NCBI RefSeq assembly: GCF_018873765.1
Contig: NC_057918.1
Span: forward strand, 12,594,862 to 12,658,861
Source: Telopea speciosissima
Taxonomy: Eukaryota > Streptophyta > Magnoliopsida > Proteales > Proteaceae
Length of the DNA: 64,000 bases
Direction of reading: 5' to 3'
The position numbers were made by a program, and so were the translations under genes. Every line of letters begins with the position of its first letter. The first letter of the stretch is position 1. This document shows, piece after piece, positions 23,660-36,950 of this stretch. The notes under the pieces are model-generated. The model saw nothing but the letters and a program-made list of their open reading frames with translations. It did no database searches and was not told the DNA's origin.

Positions 23660-25540
23660 TTCTCCATAACCTTGTGGATTCACCTTAGAAGATTGTTTAT
23701 CACCATTTTGATTTTTAAAGTCCCTAAAAGTCCTTATTTTCAATTTTTTTTAATGAATAACGAATCCATTGATACAAAGAGGGAAAATAAGTGTAAAACG
23801 AAGAAGAACCAAAGAAGCTACCAAAGAATCCATACAGTGGGATTTGTCAAGAATAAACTCTGGAATCCAAGTGCGGTGACTATTTAATTTGGAGTATGGA
23901 TCTACCTGCATGTAAGAAATTCCAAAATTGACAATATATGAAAAGGGTTCCTTCAAAAGCAGAGGCAAAACGAATTTTTTTTTTTTTTTTTTTTCGACTG
24001 GATTATTAGTTTATGTTCCAAAGGCATTATTGTATTTGCCGTACTTACATTCTTTTTCGGTTTATCCATAATATTTTTCCTCCTTTTGGTTTGTCCAGGT
24101 GAAAGATTAGGGCGTCGTATGATTACTGATGCAATCATCTCCCCTGTTGAGGTAGTACACATTATGATATCAGTTGCAGTGAATAAAGCTCTGTACTGGG
24201 TTTTCAGTGTATTAATATCTGGTATTCTGTTAAATTCTTTGAGCTTATATGTACTATGTTGGTTGCTAAGGAAAAGCTAAGGTTTGGGCTACCTCTCAAT
24301 ATGTATTTCAACTGTCAATTGTGCCATTGGATAATAATATTTCATAAGTAATGAGGCCTACCTACATGTCTTCATTAATGGAGCAGTGCACTTGAAGGGG
24401 CTGAATCAATACAGTTGATGGCTTCAGGAATGTATACTATTATTTTTATGCTGTTTGCATTGGTTCTAGCTGGTGGTCATATTATAATGACTACAGATTG
24501 CTACAGGAAGACTAGAATACTATTGAAACCATACTCCCCAAAATGGGGATGATCAGGGTAATATGCTTTCATACATATATCGTATATGACCTTTGTGTGC
24601 TATGTTTTTTGAATTATTTTACTATGATTGCATGGATGCATAGTCGTTTTCCATCAGTCCAATTGGGTAGATGCCAGTCGCGGGATTGAGGTATTTTGCC
24701 TGTTTAATTAGAAGATAAGAGACCTACATGACTTCTTGATGGAATTTTTTTTGGGGTCTTCTGTAGGTAACTCTTTTCTTTACTGAATCCCCAATGCTTT
24801 GAACTAGTTGGAAACTATGTTTGGATGTCATACAAAGCGATAGGCGTGACTTGAAGTTCTCACTGCTCTTGATGAGTTTACACCATAATAATCGTTCTCA
24901 TTTTGCTTTTATTAAAATGCCGCGTATGTCCTCATCTGAAGCATGAAAATATTGAATCTTCATGTACAGAAGCAAATTCAACAGCGTTCATTGACAATGG
25001 CCGAGATTTTAGAGGCACATCCTAAGGTACTTGAATTGTTCTTTATTTTTCCTTTTTCTCGTTTTTCCCTAGGGTCTATAACAGCAATGTTTTATCAGTT
25101 TAAAATAATGGAGTGCATGATGAAGTAGGGCTGAGGGGTGATAAGATTAATAAAAGACAGCTTACAAGGATAACTTGTAAGCATATATGAATCCCCAGGG
25201 CCTCCAGGCATTGAAAGACCATTAGCTACTTCATTGGAAGAGCTTTGGCCTCTGGAGGCCAATGTAAAATCTCATCCAGCAATGGAAGTTGAGAATATAT
25301 ATGAGATGGTCCCTAACACCTTTGAATCGGCATCCTATGTATGGGAGCTTCAGTTGCCAATTGAGAAGCCATGAAATTCTTAACATTGATATTTGTTTTT
25401 CCTTAGTCTTTTAAACTATCATTTAATGACGGAATTTTGAGGAGTCATTAATAACCTATATGTAATTGACTGGAAATTAAATTTAAAACAAATCATGGCA
25501 AACTCATTTAAAAAAAAAAAAGAATTATGTCAACAACATG
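23660..25540 (+). pseudogene. Degenerate partial copy of cystathionine gamma-synthase
   Basis: The region follows the intact CGS gene from intron 1 into intron 8. Exon 2 survives in part (from 24098; GERLGRRMITDAI). Most of exon 3 is gone, with a remnant near 24265. Exon 4 (about 24387-24560) keeps CATATTATAATGACTACAG but has single-base indels. Exon 5 is missing. Exon 6 stops after about 30 nt (from 24767), and the sequence then jumps to intron 7. Exon 8 (about 24917-25026) is frameshifted but keeps the stretch for [10 protein letters not shown]. Exon 1 and exons 9-11 are absent, so there is no MTO1 segment and no C-terminus. Intron homology ends near 25540, before the LTR-like and SINE insertions of the intact gene. 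It lies just downstream of PHO1-B's 3' end, matching the CGS-PHO1A order. Confidence 0.92.
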
Positions 25541-26147
25541 GTAATAGGATTCAGCTGTCATGTAGATCTGATTTTCATCTTTAGGTGTAGAGGCCTGGGA
25601 TGATGATGTTCTGTTTGAGCATTGGCTGGTGGATCAAGATCAACCTGTCTTGGTAAAATCCAGGAGTTAAAATTTATTCTGTATGAATAGCCTCCCAGCC
25701 AAGTCTGTACTATGGGGACATATATATGTGAATAGGTTGTTAGCCTATGATATCCAACCCCCTCCCCCTCTTTTTTATCTCATTCAGAAATTTGAAAGGA
25801 AAGAAGAATTTTGGTAGAAAATTGTTGGGTAGTAAAAAATAAATAGATCCTTCTTTTTACAGAAATATGTGTATGAATAATGAACTGTTAAATAATCACA
25901 TGTAGCCTTATAGGAACTGAAAAAAATGAAAGACACTATAGACAACCATTATAAAAATTGTAATTCTGTTCTTTCGCTACTGAAGCAGTTCCATTGTGCT
26001 GACTTTACTCGATAATCAGGAAATAGGCCATTTTGGTCATATCCTTTGTTGGTTTATATTAGTTCCTACAGCTGCTTTAATCTGATTCTTCTGCTGGAAT
26101 TGATTGTTCTGGCATGCTCTTTTGTCTTTGTGGATTGTGGTTCGTCC

Positions 26148-29100
26148 TTATTCGTCTTCGCCTTCATCCTCATCACAATTAAATGGGAGAGGTACGGACT
26201 TGAAGGCACGATATTTCCCAACATTGTTCAGGTGTTCATTCTCCAACCTGAAAATCAGGATTTCAGTTCAGTTCTTATCAGTGAAGCAAATCATGTAAGT
26301 ACACTTATCAGCATTTTATTAAGCTCATCTCTGTTGACTTTAGGTCACTGTGATACCTGAGCTAAATAGATAATTAGCAAAAACCCTGACATACCTGAAG
26401 AAATTCCAAATGCCACGACGAATAATTTCTAGGCTTGCGACTACCGTAATCATGGCTTCTCTATGTAGGAAAGATACTTCAAAGTTCAAAACAGTTTGCA
26501 GCCAGGCAAATCTGAGTAGAACATCCAAGATCTGCTAATTCATTATGAGGTATTAGATGTTGGATGTTAATGGAACTACTAATTAATGATTAAACTTCTT
26601 TCTTCTTACTTACTATGGCTCCGAAATATATGCTTTTGTGAGAGATAAGAAGCTTGTCTCTCAACCATCGATTCTTTGAGTTACGTTGTAGAAGCCCCCA
26701 GTCGAAAACAATGTCCCAATAGGTGCTTACAATTCCTGCAATGGCTGAGGTGATCCAGGCTAACACCTGCCAAACCAATCCTTTATTCAAACTGTAAGCT
26801 GTCCTCATAACAATGGACAAAATGATCGAGAAGTATTTCAGCCCATTGTATCCTTGCATTGGGTCTTTCTCTTCGAACAACCGTCGGATGCACTACAACA
26901 TAACAAACTGTACTCTGAGATTTCACAGGTTAATATGGTGTTTGAGGAAAGAGGAAAGAGGAGGCAGGACCTACCTGAAGGAAGCGGAACCAGAAAGGAA
27001 TTACAGCAACTATATAAAAGAAAGTTTTGTAGACATCATTATCTTTGCAGTTGTTTGTTCTGAGTTTGTAGTCTCCCCAACCATAATAGCAGATGTAGAA
27101 CTCCAAACTTCTAAAGGCTTGAATCTGGATAGAACAATAATAACTTCCTATTAGTTCTCCAAACAAACCAAAAGGTATCTGGAATAATTGATACATAGCA
27201 TGAGCAATGATACCAGACCTGGCTAGTTAGCTGGTCTGCTAGGAAAAAATCTGCGAGTGTAACCTGTAGAGGACAGAAAATAAATACAAATACACCAATG
27301 AATTTCTTTATGCTGTTCGAGTGATGAGTCTGCTTCATAGTGTACCTTGTAGAGAGGGGAACTGATACAGTGGAGAGCACATCGGAGTAGGAAGAAGCGA
27401 CTCGAACGATATATAATGTCAAATGGGCAAAATGTTATGGCAAGTACTAGCTGCACAAGGAGAAAGGTCATTAGTCAAACAAATGCTTATCTGCAACAAG
27501 GAGAGGACTGAAAAAAGTTGGCATGTCTAGGAATCATACACAAACTAATCCCAGAGGGATTAGTTCAGTGAGTGCCTTGAAGTCTTTTGTTATCAGATCC
27601 ATCTCCATGTCTAGGTTTGCTAGGACACTGGCAAATGCAAGTACTGCAAGACCTGAGCTGAGGAGGAAGACTTCTCGGTACCCCAATTCGGTTCCTTGTT
27701 TGAATCCAAATATGAAGGGATGATTGACTCGGTAGCGCCTCCAAAAGTATATATTCATACCATACATGACCATATGTAGGACGACGAATCCAAACAAACT
27801 GCAAGAAATATTAAATGGACTTGTTACTTCAATAAATAAGTTGGTTCAAAAAACTGAAAATGTCTCGTTTGGAACAAAGGGGAGCCAGATTACTCGGACA
27901 CTGTTCTATGCTGTAACATGGCCAATACTGGGATCAGTACAACTAAGTCCTGGGAAAACAGAGCTAGTATTCACAGCTATCTCACTCTTACAATTATATT
28001 AAGTTTTTGGTGACTGCAAAGTGCAAATGTGGTGTGCAATGGGGATGAACTTGTACTCCTAGCTCCTTGTCCTAACTTCTCACGTAAAACTCTTGAGTGG
28101 AAGAACTGCAGATGAGAAAGAGGCCAGCGAATGGGAAAGAGAGTTTTTTTTTTAATAGGCAGAAACTAATATCATTCTATTGCTGGAACATTGAGGAGCT
28201 GAAACTGAATCCATAGCTCACCTGTATAGTGGAAACATGGTTTCCATGTACTGGGTACTCCCTTTCTTGTTCAGTATATGTCTTGCATGTATAATCAAAA
28301 TAAGGGCCAATAGTAAAGCTGTGGTACCACCAACTAATAAGCCTGAGAAATTACCATATACAGATTTAATTAGTTCCCTTGGTCCGAGGATCCAAACAAA
28401 TCCAAAGGGATAACTTTTGTCACCATTTTGTTAGAGAATCAAAGAAAACTTATGTCAAAAGTCAGATTTAACCTGGTAGGGTTAAATAGAAGAACAAATT
28501 TTACCAATGAAAAATGTTATTCTATGTCTTTCTCTCTTTGCTTTTGGTCTCAAGATGTTTATGCCCTTACGGCGGTTTGAGTTTGAGAAGTGCTTGATGA
28601 AGGTAGCTTCCACTCTCTCCATGAGCCTAGTGACCTGTAAGTACACAAACCACACTAGATTAGTGATGGTAAGAGAGAATGATGTATCAGACATGGCAAC
28701 ACTCAATGAGCTGATACTCTGCTTTCAATGCTTGCACTTGTGGGAAGATTTCAATTCATGCAAGTACAAGAAGTACATAAAACTACTGTTTTTATTCTTG
28801 ACGAAAGAAAGGATCTAGAATCCAATTAATAATATTTGCTGATATCTCTTTGAAAATGGAGATGCCTCCTTTTCGCAGTTCAAATTATCATGTGCTCTCC
28901 ATATCTAAGTGAATATGTTGGACTAACCTCATCGGAGCTGCCAAGATAGGAGTCATCAACCATGTTTAGGTAAGCCTTTGCTGCACTTCTTGAAGTGATC
29001 TGAGATTGACAAATGAATAAAAGAATTCTTGATTTTAGATGCACAGAATGGCAGGGTCATGGAACAGAGGCTCATTTTCAGACACCTATTGCATTGAAAA

Positions 29101-32100
29101 ACTTAAAACAAACATGAAATTTTTGTCTATTTTGTAAAGAACTAACCTTGTCATATTTCTTCATGATCTTTGAGAATGCCAAGAGATTCAAAAAGCTGGT
29201 TCATGCAATTATTAAAAATGTCGATAAATACACTTTAAAAGATAATAAGCCAACTTAATAGTTTCAAACTTCAAAGACATAAATGCATACCATGAAGTGT
29301 TTTGTTACCTGTAGCTCTTAAGAAGTCGAAGCTTCTGATAAAATTCGATGAATGTCCGCTTTAATTGTCCCTCAACTTTCTTCAAGTCCTTCAGGCTCAG
29401 TTTTCTGTTCATGGAGATGTTAAGAATGCCTTTAATAGTGGAGCAGGGAGTCTCAAGTGTGTTGTTGAGCTTCACACGGTTAAGGACTTGTAAAGGGGTT
29501 GGTCTGGAGCCCTTGATGCTGTCTGGCCTCTCTTCACAAACAGTAGAGCTGGTAGTTTTGTGCTCATTGATATCTATGATTGCACTTGTGCCATCCGAAT
29601 TCTCTCCGTTGTTCAGTAAAAATTCTTCTATTACATCCATGTACCCTTCTGCATCATTTCTGTTGCTCAGTTCAACTTCTTCTATTACGCCCATGTATCC
29701 TTCTGCATGTACAGTATGACTAATATCATGTCTGTTGTCTCAATATTCACTCTTTTTTTGGGTGAAGGTCTCAATATTCACTAGCCTTGTTGTAACTGTG
29801 AACTTGGTGGTGCTGTAACAGTTACTTTATCAATGGTGAATGTATGATGCAATCGGGAGATATGCGTATTGATCGATAAGATAAAACAATCTTTGGCTTT
29901 CAGGAGTAGTAGTGCACTCTCATATTGTGCCTTTTCAAGTTCTACAAAGTTGTGCTCAGCCTTAAAGAGGAATTTTAAAGAACAATCAGTAAGATAGAGG
30001 AAAACAGAGGTGGATTCTTTGGATGTACAACACACAAGACGAGAGAGTGAGAAGGGAGAATAGCACTTAGAATTATGATCTGAAGTACCAGGGATGCCAG
30101 CATTCAAGACATTCTAGATGGCATACAATGCAAGATCGCCAATGGCGGCAAGTTCTTGTTCAACATTGAACAAAGAACAGTAAATATTGGTATGGTCCAT
30201 GATAAACCCAGACTTGGAATGCATTAATTTAGCACCGAGAAAATGATCTGCCAACAAAAGAAACCACACATGTACAAGGCCATACAATGCAATGACCCGG
30301 CCCGGCCCGGCCCAACTTGGCACGTGTGTGTAAAAAATAAATCCAAAACACCCCCGAAAATAAGAGCATAGTAACCTTTCCTTTCATGGAATCCTATCCT
30401 TGTAGGGTCTATTTCAATACATAAACCTCACTTTGTTCTCTCCCATTTCCAATGTGAGATTGAAGTTCTCACACAAATACTTTGCTTAAATTTGGTGATA
30501 AAAACACTAAATTATTTTATGCGTCAACAATTCAAAGAATAGTCAGGACTCACATTATTTAGTTGGAATCTGATAATAAATGGGTGTATGAACCCCTAAG
30601 AGATTCATGATCACATTGTCAATTTCTATTTTGATCTTTACTCATCTTTAAGCCCTTTAGTCTCTGATATTTGAATGAGACTATCCCAAACCACCTCATC
30701 AATGACTTCAAGTCCCTCTTTAAGCCCTTTAGTCTCTGATATTTGTACTATGGATGCAGTGCAATGTGTTGTTTTTCAAATGGAATGCTAAAAAACCCTT
30801 GATATTAGTCGATCCAAATCCAAAACATTCTCTGACATTGTTGATAGTGTTAGAGATAGAGTGCAAGGTTGGAAAGAAAGACTTTTTTCCTACACGAGAA
30901 GAGATATCCTTCTTAAGTCAGTTGTTTTAGCCATTCCTAGTCATTTGATCCCTCGTTACCTCTTGCCAAAGTGTATCACAAATGAGATAAATCGCATCCA
31001 AAGACAATTTATTTGGTGGGGCCAAGTCAAGGATGAGAAAAAGATAATCTATTGGATCAGCTAGGACTCCATGACCATGAGTAAGAATAAGGGAGGGTTA
31101 GGTTTAGAGATTTTCATTTTAGTTTGGCCCTCTCTCTAAGCAAGATTGACAATTACTAGCAAATTCTTCTTCTATTTAGGTTAAATGTATATCTGAAAGC
31201 TCGCTACTTCCACAATTCTTCCATTTTGCATGCTCATGTTCTTAGTAATGTCTCTTTAGGTTGGAACAAGGTCATTGATATGATAGGTGGTCTCCTTATA
31301 GGTATCAGGACGATTATTGGTAGTGGCACTTTAATTAGTATTTGGTCTAATCCTTGGGTCTCCTTCTCTCACGACTCGAGAGTCCCCTATCCTAAAGTTG
31401 TTCATTGCAATCTTGAGTTTGTTACTGATCTCATTGACCTTAATACTACGGAATGGAAAACTAATCTCCCCGACTTCAATTTTCCTACCAGACTTTGCTT
31501 TTGAGAAAGTAAAAATTAAGCTCCACTATTTTTTATGATTGTTGAGTTCGGATTTTGATAAGAAAGGTGCCATTCGGGCAAGATAGCTTACGACCTCTCC
31601 AAATCGCCTCCTCCGTCTTCTAGATTAACTAGACAAAATCACCTTCCATCCTTTACTTGGAAATTTAGATCTCTCCTAGAAATCAAATCCTTTATTTGGA
31701 GAGTCTAGCATAATGCTTTGGATGTTAAATCCAACTTGGTTGAGAGGAATCAAATCTCTAACCTTTCCTGTCCATGCTACAATAAATCTAATGAAACTGT
31801 TTTCCATGCCCTTTTATCTTGCAATCATGCTAAGGTAGTCTAGTTTGGATTCACTTTCTGCTTTCTACCCCCTGTTAAATACCTTTCCTTTGCAAAGTAG
31901 ATTAAGTCTTGGTTTGAGGTCCCTGATTTTTGTAAGAGAGATTGTAAAAAGCTGAACCCAATATAATTCTTTTTCTCTCATAGGAGATCTAGCGCACAAG
32001 AAATAGAAAAGGTTTTAAAGATGTTTCAACTAATCCAAATGAAACCTTATTTTTGGCTAATAGGATGGTGCAGAACTTGTTGATTGTCTTCATTGACAGT

Positions 32101-33761
32101 CCTTCCTCCATCCCTCTCTAGGAATCTCTTTTTGGACTACTCATGTACAAGGTTATGCAAAACTAAATTCAAATGGTGCCTTCGTCAAAGGAATCACTAT
32201 TAATTATGGTAATCTCATCCGCGACAGCCATGGCAATTTTTTGTGATTATTATAAAATATAGACCCATATCTACCCTCTTTTTTCTTAATGTGCAGCTTA
32301 GGGATTTAGAACATTGTGGTGGAATCAGACTATGTAGAACAAATATTTGATGCTTACTATTCTATTGCATATCTTGAAGACGGCAAACTCTTCTGCCCAT
32401 CTTATAACTTCTTTTAAAATCTCCTCTTTTCTTTGGGATGGACTTGAACTAGACCATTTTTTTTGGGGTGGAGGGGTGGGGGTCGAGATATAATGCATGC
32501 ATGACCCTTTTTTTCTTCAACCCAAAAACCAAAAAATAAAAATCTAAGACTAGTGTGGACAGAAAATTGGCAATCTAAAATATGTTACATGATAGATATT
32601 AGAGCAATCATATGATAAAGAGAACGGATCATCCGTACGTACCAACAGGTGAACATACATGAGAGAATCAATCAAATTTTAATTTTGTTTTCATAAAAAT
32701 CCTTCTTCCCCTTGTAAATGGTAAAAATAGAACAGGTGATTAGCTCTCACATGTACGCTCACCCATTGGTGTTTGCAGAGGAACCAAACTCATGAATAAA
32801 TAACAGATATTTGTATTGTATATAGTTGAAGTGTAAAATTAAAAATTATAGATTGTAAAACTCACTCTTGTGTATACCAAGGGAGATTAACAACACAGCT
32901 GAAGCTGACTCCCTGACACGGAGGGGAGGGCAATGTATTGTGTTTATGGGACTGAATGGCCAATTCCTTTAAAAAATAAAAAATAAAAAATAATGGTCCA
33001 GTTGGCCAGTTCCACCCTTCGTTGTCGGTGTTATGTAACTAGATACCTTGAGTTTTTCCCGCATTAATAAATGAGCTCTTTTTTACTAAAAAAAATTTTA
33101 AAAACTCACTCGTTGATTTTGCACGGGAGGGAGTTGAGGCATTCAATGCGGCAGTAGAGGCAGCGATGTCAGAAACAAGGCGACTCATCTCAACGTTTCG
33201 ATCGAAATTCTGGAAAACGCCGTCGTCGATGTTGGGATTCTCAGCCTTAATCCGAAACGCAATCAAAGCATCCATTTGCTTATTCAACTCTACAGCCTCT
33301 TTAAGAACCTCATCGACCTTATCTCTATAGAACTTGTTAACCTTGTTCAGCTCATCGTCAAGCCTCCTGAAGTAAAACAACTCGTACTCTCCACCTGCCT
33401 CCGCCGACATAAGAAAATTTGACTGATAATGGACATGATGATGAGATGATGATGATGAATCCGACGAATCCACACTACTCTGCTGCTGCTGCTGCATGGC
33501 TCTTACTAGTATCACTTGATCTTCAATGTCTCCACCGGCGCTGTTGGGACTCTTGATGTGTCTCTGGATTAGGCCACTGAAAGCTCTGTAAAAGGTTAGC
33601 TTCCGCTTTAGGCCGACCGGGGTGGAGACCAGAGGCTTGTTATTAGTTCTTTGCTTGAATCGTTTGATCTCTTTGAGAAGAATCTTGAGATAGTTGTAGT
33701 CCATGTATGCGTATTGCCATTCTGGAACCATTTGGGATGCAAATTCCTTCCCAAACTTCAT
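26148..33761 (-). CDS. PHO1-like: PHO1-like phosphate exporter, copy B (SPX-EXS protein)
   Basis: Second tandem PHO1 paralogue. Exons in transcript order: 33110-33761, 29309-29702, 29147-29195, 28928-28999, 28505-28634, 28222-28342, 27540-27798, 27346-27450, 27219-27263, 26975-27124, 26614-26892, 26395-26531, 26148-26247. They total 2493 nt, 830 aa, no stop. Eleven of the 13 exons have the same length as in copy A; only the first and last differ. The SPX part carries a local Gln/Ser/His expansion near residues 90-112. The EXS region is complete, but the usual [11 protein letters not shown] reads [11 protein letters not shown]. Intron 1 is 3.4 kb because of a LINE relic and other insertions. 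Splicing across such an intron is plausible for a plant gene, but expression needs RNA evidence. Confidence 0.94.
30785..32460 (+). mobile_element. Dead LINE (L1-type) 3' part in PHO1-B intron 1
   Basis: Conceptual translation gives the C-terminal part of a plant LINE reverse transcriptase: [20 protein letters not shown], then [20 protein letters not shown] and KNKGGLG. It is followed by a zinc-finger RVT segment (SFIWRV, then [20 protein letters not shown]) and an RNase H-like segment ([16 protein letters not shown]). Several in-frame stops and shifts show that it is inactive. The 5' part, with endonuclease and RT core, is missing. It lies antisense to the host gene. Exact ends and target duplication were not resolved. 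Confidence 0.85.
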
Positions 33762-33990
33762 CTTTTTGTTTTTTGGATTTTGGGTTGCCTCAAATTAACA
33801 GCTTTAGAACAACTCTTTAAATGCGGGCTAAGATGGCAGTTTTGGCAATTAAAGTGGTAGAAGATATAGGAAGGAGAGCATTTAATAGGCCAATATATAT
33901 ATGGCTCCACCATCCATGATTCCTCGAGGCCTTCGGCCTGTTAACAGTCCTACAGAAGTTTTACTGCTTGCTGTAAATGAAACTTAATAT

Positions 33991-34135
33991 TATTACACTG
34001 CCCGTACTTGACGTCGAGTACATCTAATAGAGGGAGGTGGACCCCAACTCGGGCAGTGTGTTTGGGCAGGGGGTAGAATGATCATTTCTGCCTCCTCTGT
34101 TAGATGTACTTGACATCAAGTACAGACAGTGTAAT
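33991..34135. repeat. Foldback element F2
   Basis: The left arm (ATTACACTGCCCGTACTTGA, then GTACATCTAATAGAGG) pairs with a right arm ending GTACTTGACATCAAGTACAG, with few mismatches. The loop includes GGACCCCAACTCGGGCAG and GATCATTTCTGCC. It lies about 230 bp upstream of the PHO1-B start codon. Confidence 0.85.
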
Positions 34136-34871
34136 TGAGAGGATAAAGATCCGTTAATCTATGTTATCAACGGGGCTTCGATGAACAAGTGGGTCCATGC
34201 GGAGGTTGTGGACTGTCACTTGTAAGAAAATTTTTGGTATTTTGGTAAAATTTTTATATAGGGTTATGCTACGAGGGTTATTTCTCTATAATGCAAATTG
34301 AGAGCAAGGGTTTAGTAATTGATATCAGGATTGATTTGATACAGATCTAGATCGGTTTATATTGGCTTGAATTGGATAGATTTATCCTTGTTTTCTTCAA
34401 ACACTTAATTTTTAAAAAAAAAAATATTTTTACCCTTGGTCTTTATCAATCCACCGATATGGGATCGGTCAGGAATTGGTATTAGTCTGTATAGATATTG
34501 ATACGAATCTCCCGAGAGGTGTGAGAACGAACGGTTGTAATCCTATTCTTTATTGATATAGTGAAACCGATTTCATCATCTCACCCTGAACATAGACAAT
34601 CTTATCAAACAAACAATGTAAATTCTTATATAAACTGAGTGATTGTTTATTTGTAATTTTCATTCTTTTATGGATCATTATAGCTTTCGTTTTCTACATT
34701 AAATATTCTTTGGACTTTCAGATGGAAGGGAGAGGGAGAGATTAGGATTATACAGTAAGTGATCGATGAAAAATTTTTGAATTTTTATCCGCTGTTGTAA
34801 CTGTAGCATTGCTATGTCGCATGATGTGCACAGCAACGGTCATGTGTGCACAACGGGTGAAATAAAAGTCC

Positions 34872-34999
34872 GAAGTAAGTGTAGCTTAGCCACCACCAGA
34901 TTTTTGAACAATCGCCATCACAAAAAGCAAGAGGTGGCTCGCTCTACGCCACTCAGAAGTAAGTGTAGCTTAGCCACCACCAGATTTTTGAACAATCGC
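34872..34999 (+). repeat. 44-bp direct repeat pair, 84-bp period
   Basis: Positions 34872-34915 and 34956-34999 are the same 44 bases, beginning GAAGTAAGTGTAGCTTAGCC and ending GATTTTTGAACAATCGC. The 40-bp spacer is unique. One frame reads through both copies, but the protein is unlike anything known and lacks a gene context. Confidence 0.9.
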
Positions 35000-35386
35000 T
35001 AGGAGTCAGCCTACCTGAGCAGGGGGCTTTAATATATGGAGAGGGGCTATTACTCTGAGAGAACTATGAGTTCCTCCTTTTTTACTTTGCTTACGCACAA
35101 TATCAAAGGAATTGAAGGAAGGCCTCTACGTATCTTTCATGGAGTTGAGGAACTCCCACTTTGAAAAAAACTCATGGCCAAATCTTGACACCATAAGTTG
35201 GAATTCTGACCTTTTCTTGAAAAACTAGAAGAAAAAAACGAGGCAATATTATGTCTTATTCTTCTTGATTCTAAATTAAGAATCATAATTAATATGATTA
35301 TATGAAATTGACTGGGTCATTATACCAAATACCCCAACAGCACCAATTATGAGACTATTCATTGACTTGAGTGCAGCAAATTCTTA

Positions 35387-35417
35387 CTTTCTTTCTTTCT
35401 TTCTTTCTTTCCTTCCT
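35387..35417. repeat. (CTTT)n microsatellite
   Basis: About seven CTTT units with a CCTTCC end. There is no gene nearby. Confidence 0.9.
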
Positions 35418-35774
35418 GCAAAGAACCCATCCCATAGAAGAAGCACTCCTCGTCGAGCATGAAGAATCAAAGCCATGTGTTCTTGAATAAGATGTATCTT
35501 TTTTCCTGTGTAAAGCTTCTTCAACCATGGCATGGCAATAAGTTAATTGCCCAGTCTCTCGCTGCCTTCTTTTGAATTGAAGTCGGACCAAGTCTTCTCT
35601 CTCTCGAACTAAGATGTTGTCAATGTTCATCAGTTGATTCCTCCATAAAATGTTGAGAGATTAATTTATGGATTAGCTTTCTTTATCATCAAGCACCAAA
35701 TCAAGAGCTATCAATCAAAAAAAGAGTTTTTTTTTAAAATAAATTATGAGACAATCAAGAGAGTACATGCTCTC

Positions 35775-36950
35775 TCTATTCTCTCCTTGGTTTGAGGTAT
35801 TGGATCGGATCGGATCAGCCGATTTTGGCCAGATTGGATCGGTATCGGCCGAGACCAATCCTGATACCGATCCAATCCAGCTGTATGGACAGGGGTACAA
35901 ATATAAAAAAAAAATTAGGTTTTTTTTAATAAGAAAAACAGGGACAAAAATGTCATATTTGCCCGAGTTTGGGTGATCCCATTCTGTATCGCCTGATCCG
36001 TATCAGCCGATACCGAGATCATGAACCATGATTCTCTATCTTTCTTTTAACACTCATATACATACATAGATATATCAAGGTTTTAAATATCGGATCAGAT
36101 TGGACTGTGATCGGCCTTCCCCTGCCTCAAATCGATTATGTGTTGAAAAACCGTGGATGCCTTAAATTTATCGATTTTGGAATCAATATGGACCATTTCA
36201 AGGCAATTCTGATCCAAATCAAGTTCAGAATCCCAATTCTGGGTTTCTGAACCAAGTGTATACTATGAGAAAAAGAACACTATCAGGGCACGTGCAATGC
36301 GCTGCCCCTATGTCAGACATAGCGACACATGAAATGACCGTCCACATCCTTGGTGTGGGTGCAGAGGCAACGTGCACGCGCCTAGGTAATGTTAAAATAG
36401 GATTTTTGTGATGGAAATTTACCGCGGGAAAAGACCAAATCCTTGACCTTCGGCTGTTGTTTTGGAACGACTCAAATCGAGATTGGTCATGGCCTATTTG
36501 GATCTGAATTGGACGATTTGACCCAGGATTTTATATTCAAAATCTGATATCGAAACGGTCCCTACCGATTCTGATCCAAGGCCAGAATCAGTCTCAAAAC
36601 CTAGAATCTCCCACACCCCCTCCCCCACCCCCAATTTGAAAACCCAGCAATCTAGTCCTCAAAACCCTAGAATCAGACGAAATTGGGATTGATCACAGCC
36701 AATTCCTATTAAAATCGACTGATTCGACCAAGAATTTTTGAACTTGGAATTGGAGATCGAATCAATCCATGTCAATTCTAATCAAGATCTAATCGAAATT
36801 GGCCGAAATCGATCCAAAAACCCTTATAATTGGCTGTTTTGGAACTGACAAAATTGGGATCCGGTCGATTCCGATCAAAACCATCCAATTCAACCAAGAA
36901 TTTTAATCTCGAATTAGGAGATCAAATCGGTCCCTGCCAATTCACTCCTC
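35775..36950. repeat. Degenerate GATCC/TATCGG/AATCG repeat tract
   Basis: The tract opens with repeated GGATCGG and CCGATACCGA units, closing with CATGAACCATGATTC near 36020. A second stretch from 36070 starts TTTTAAATATCGGATCAG and continues with recurring GATTC, AATCGA and GATCCAA motifs to about 36950. It resembles the 22.0-kb repeat and codes for nothing recognisable. Confidence 0.5.

Noticed and set aside
34814-35002. 62-aa frame with a repeated peptide as a small protein gene
   Set aside because: It is explained by the 44-bp duplication; no homologue, splice context or upstream signals support it.
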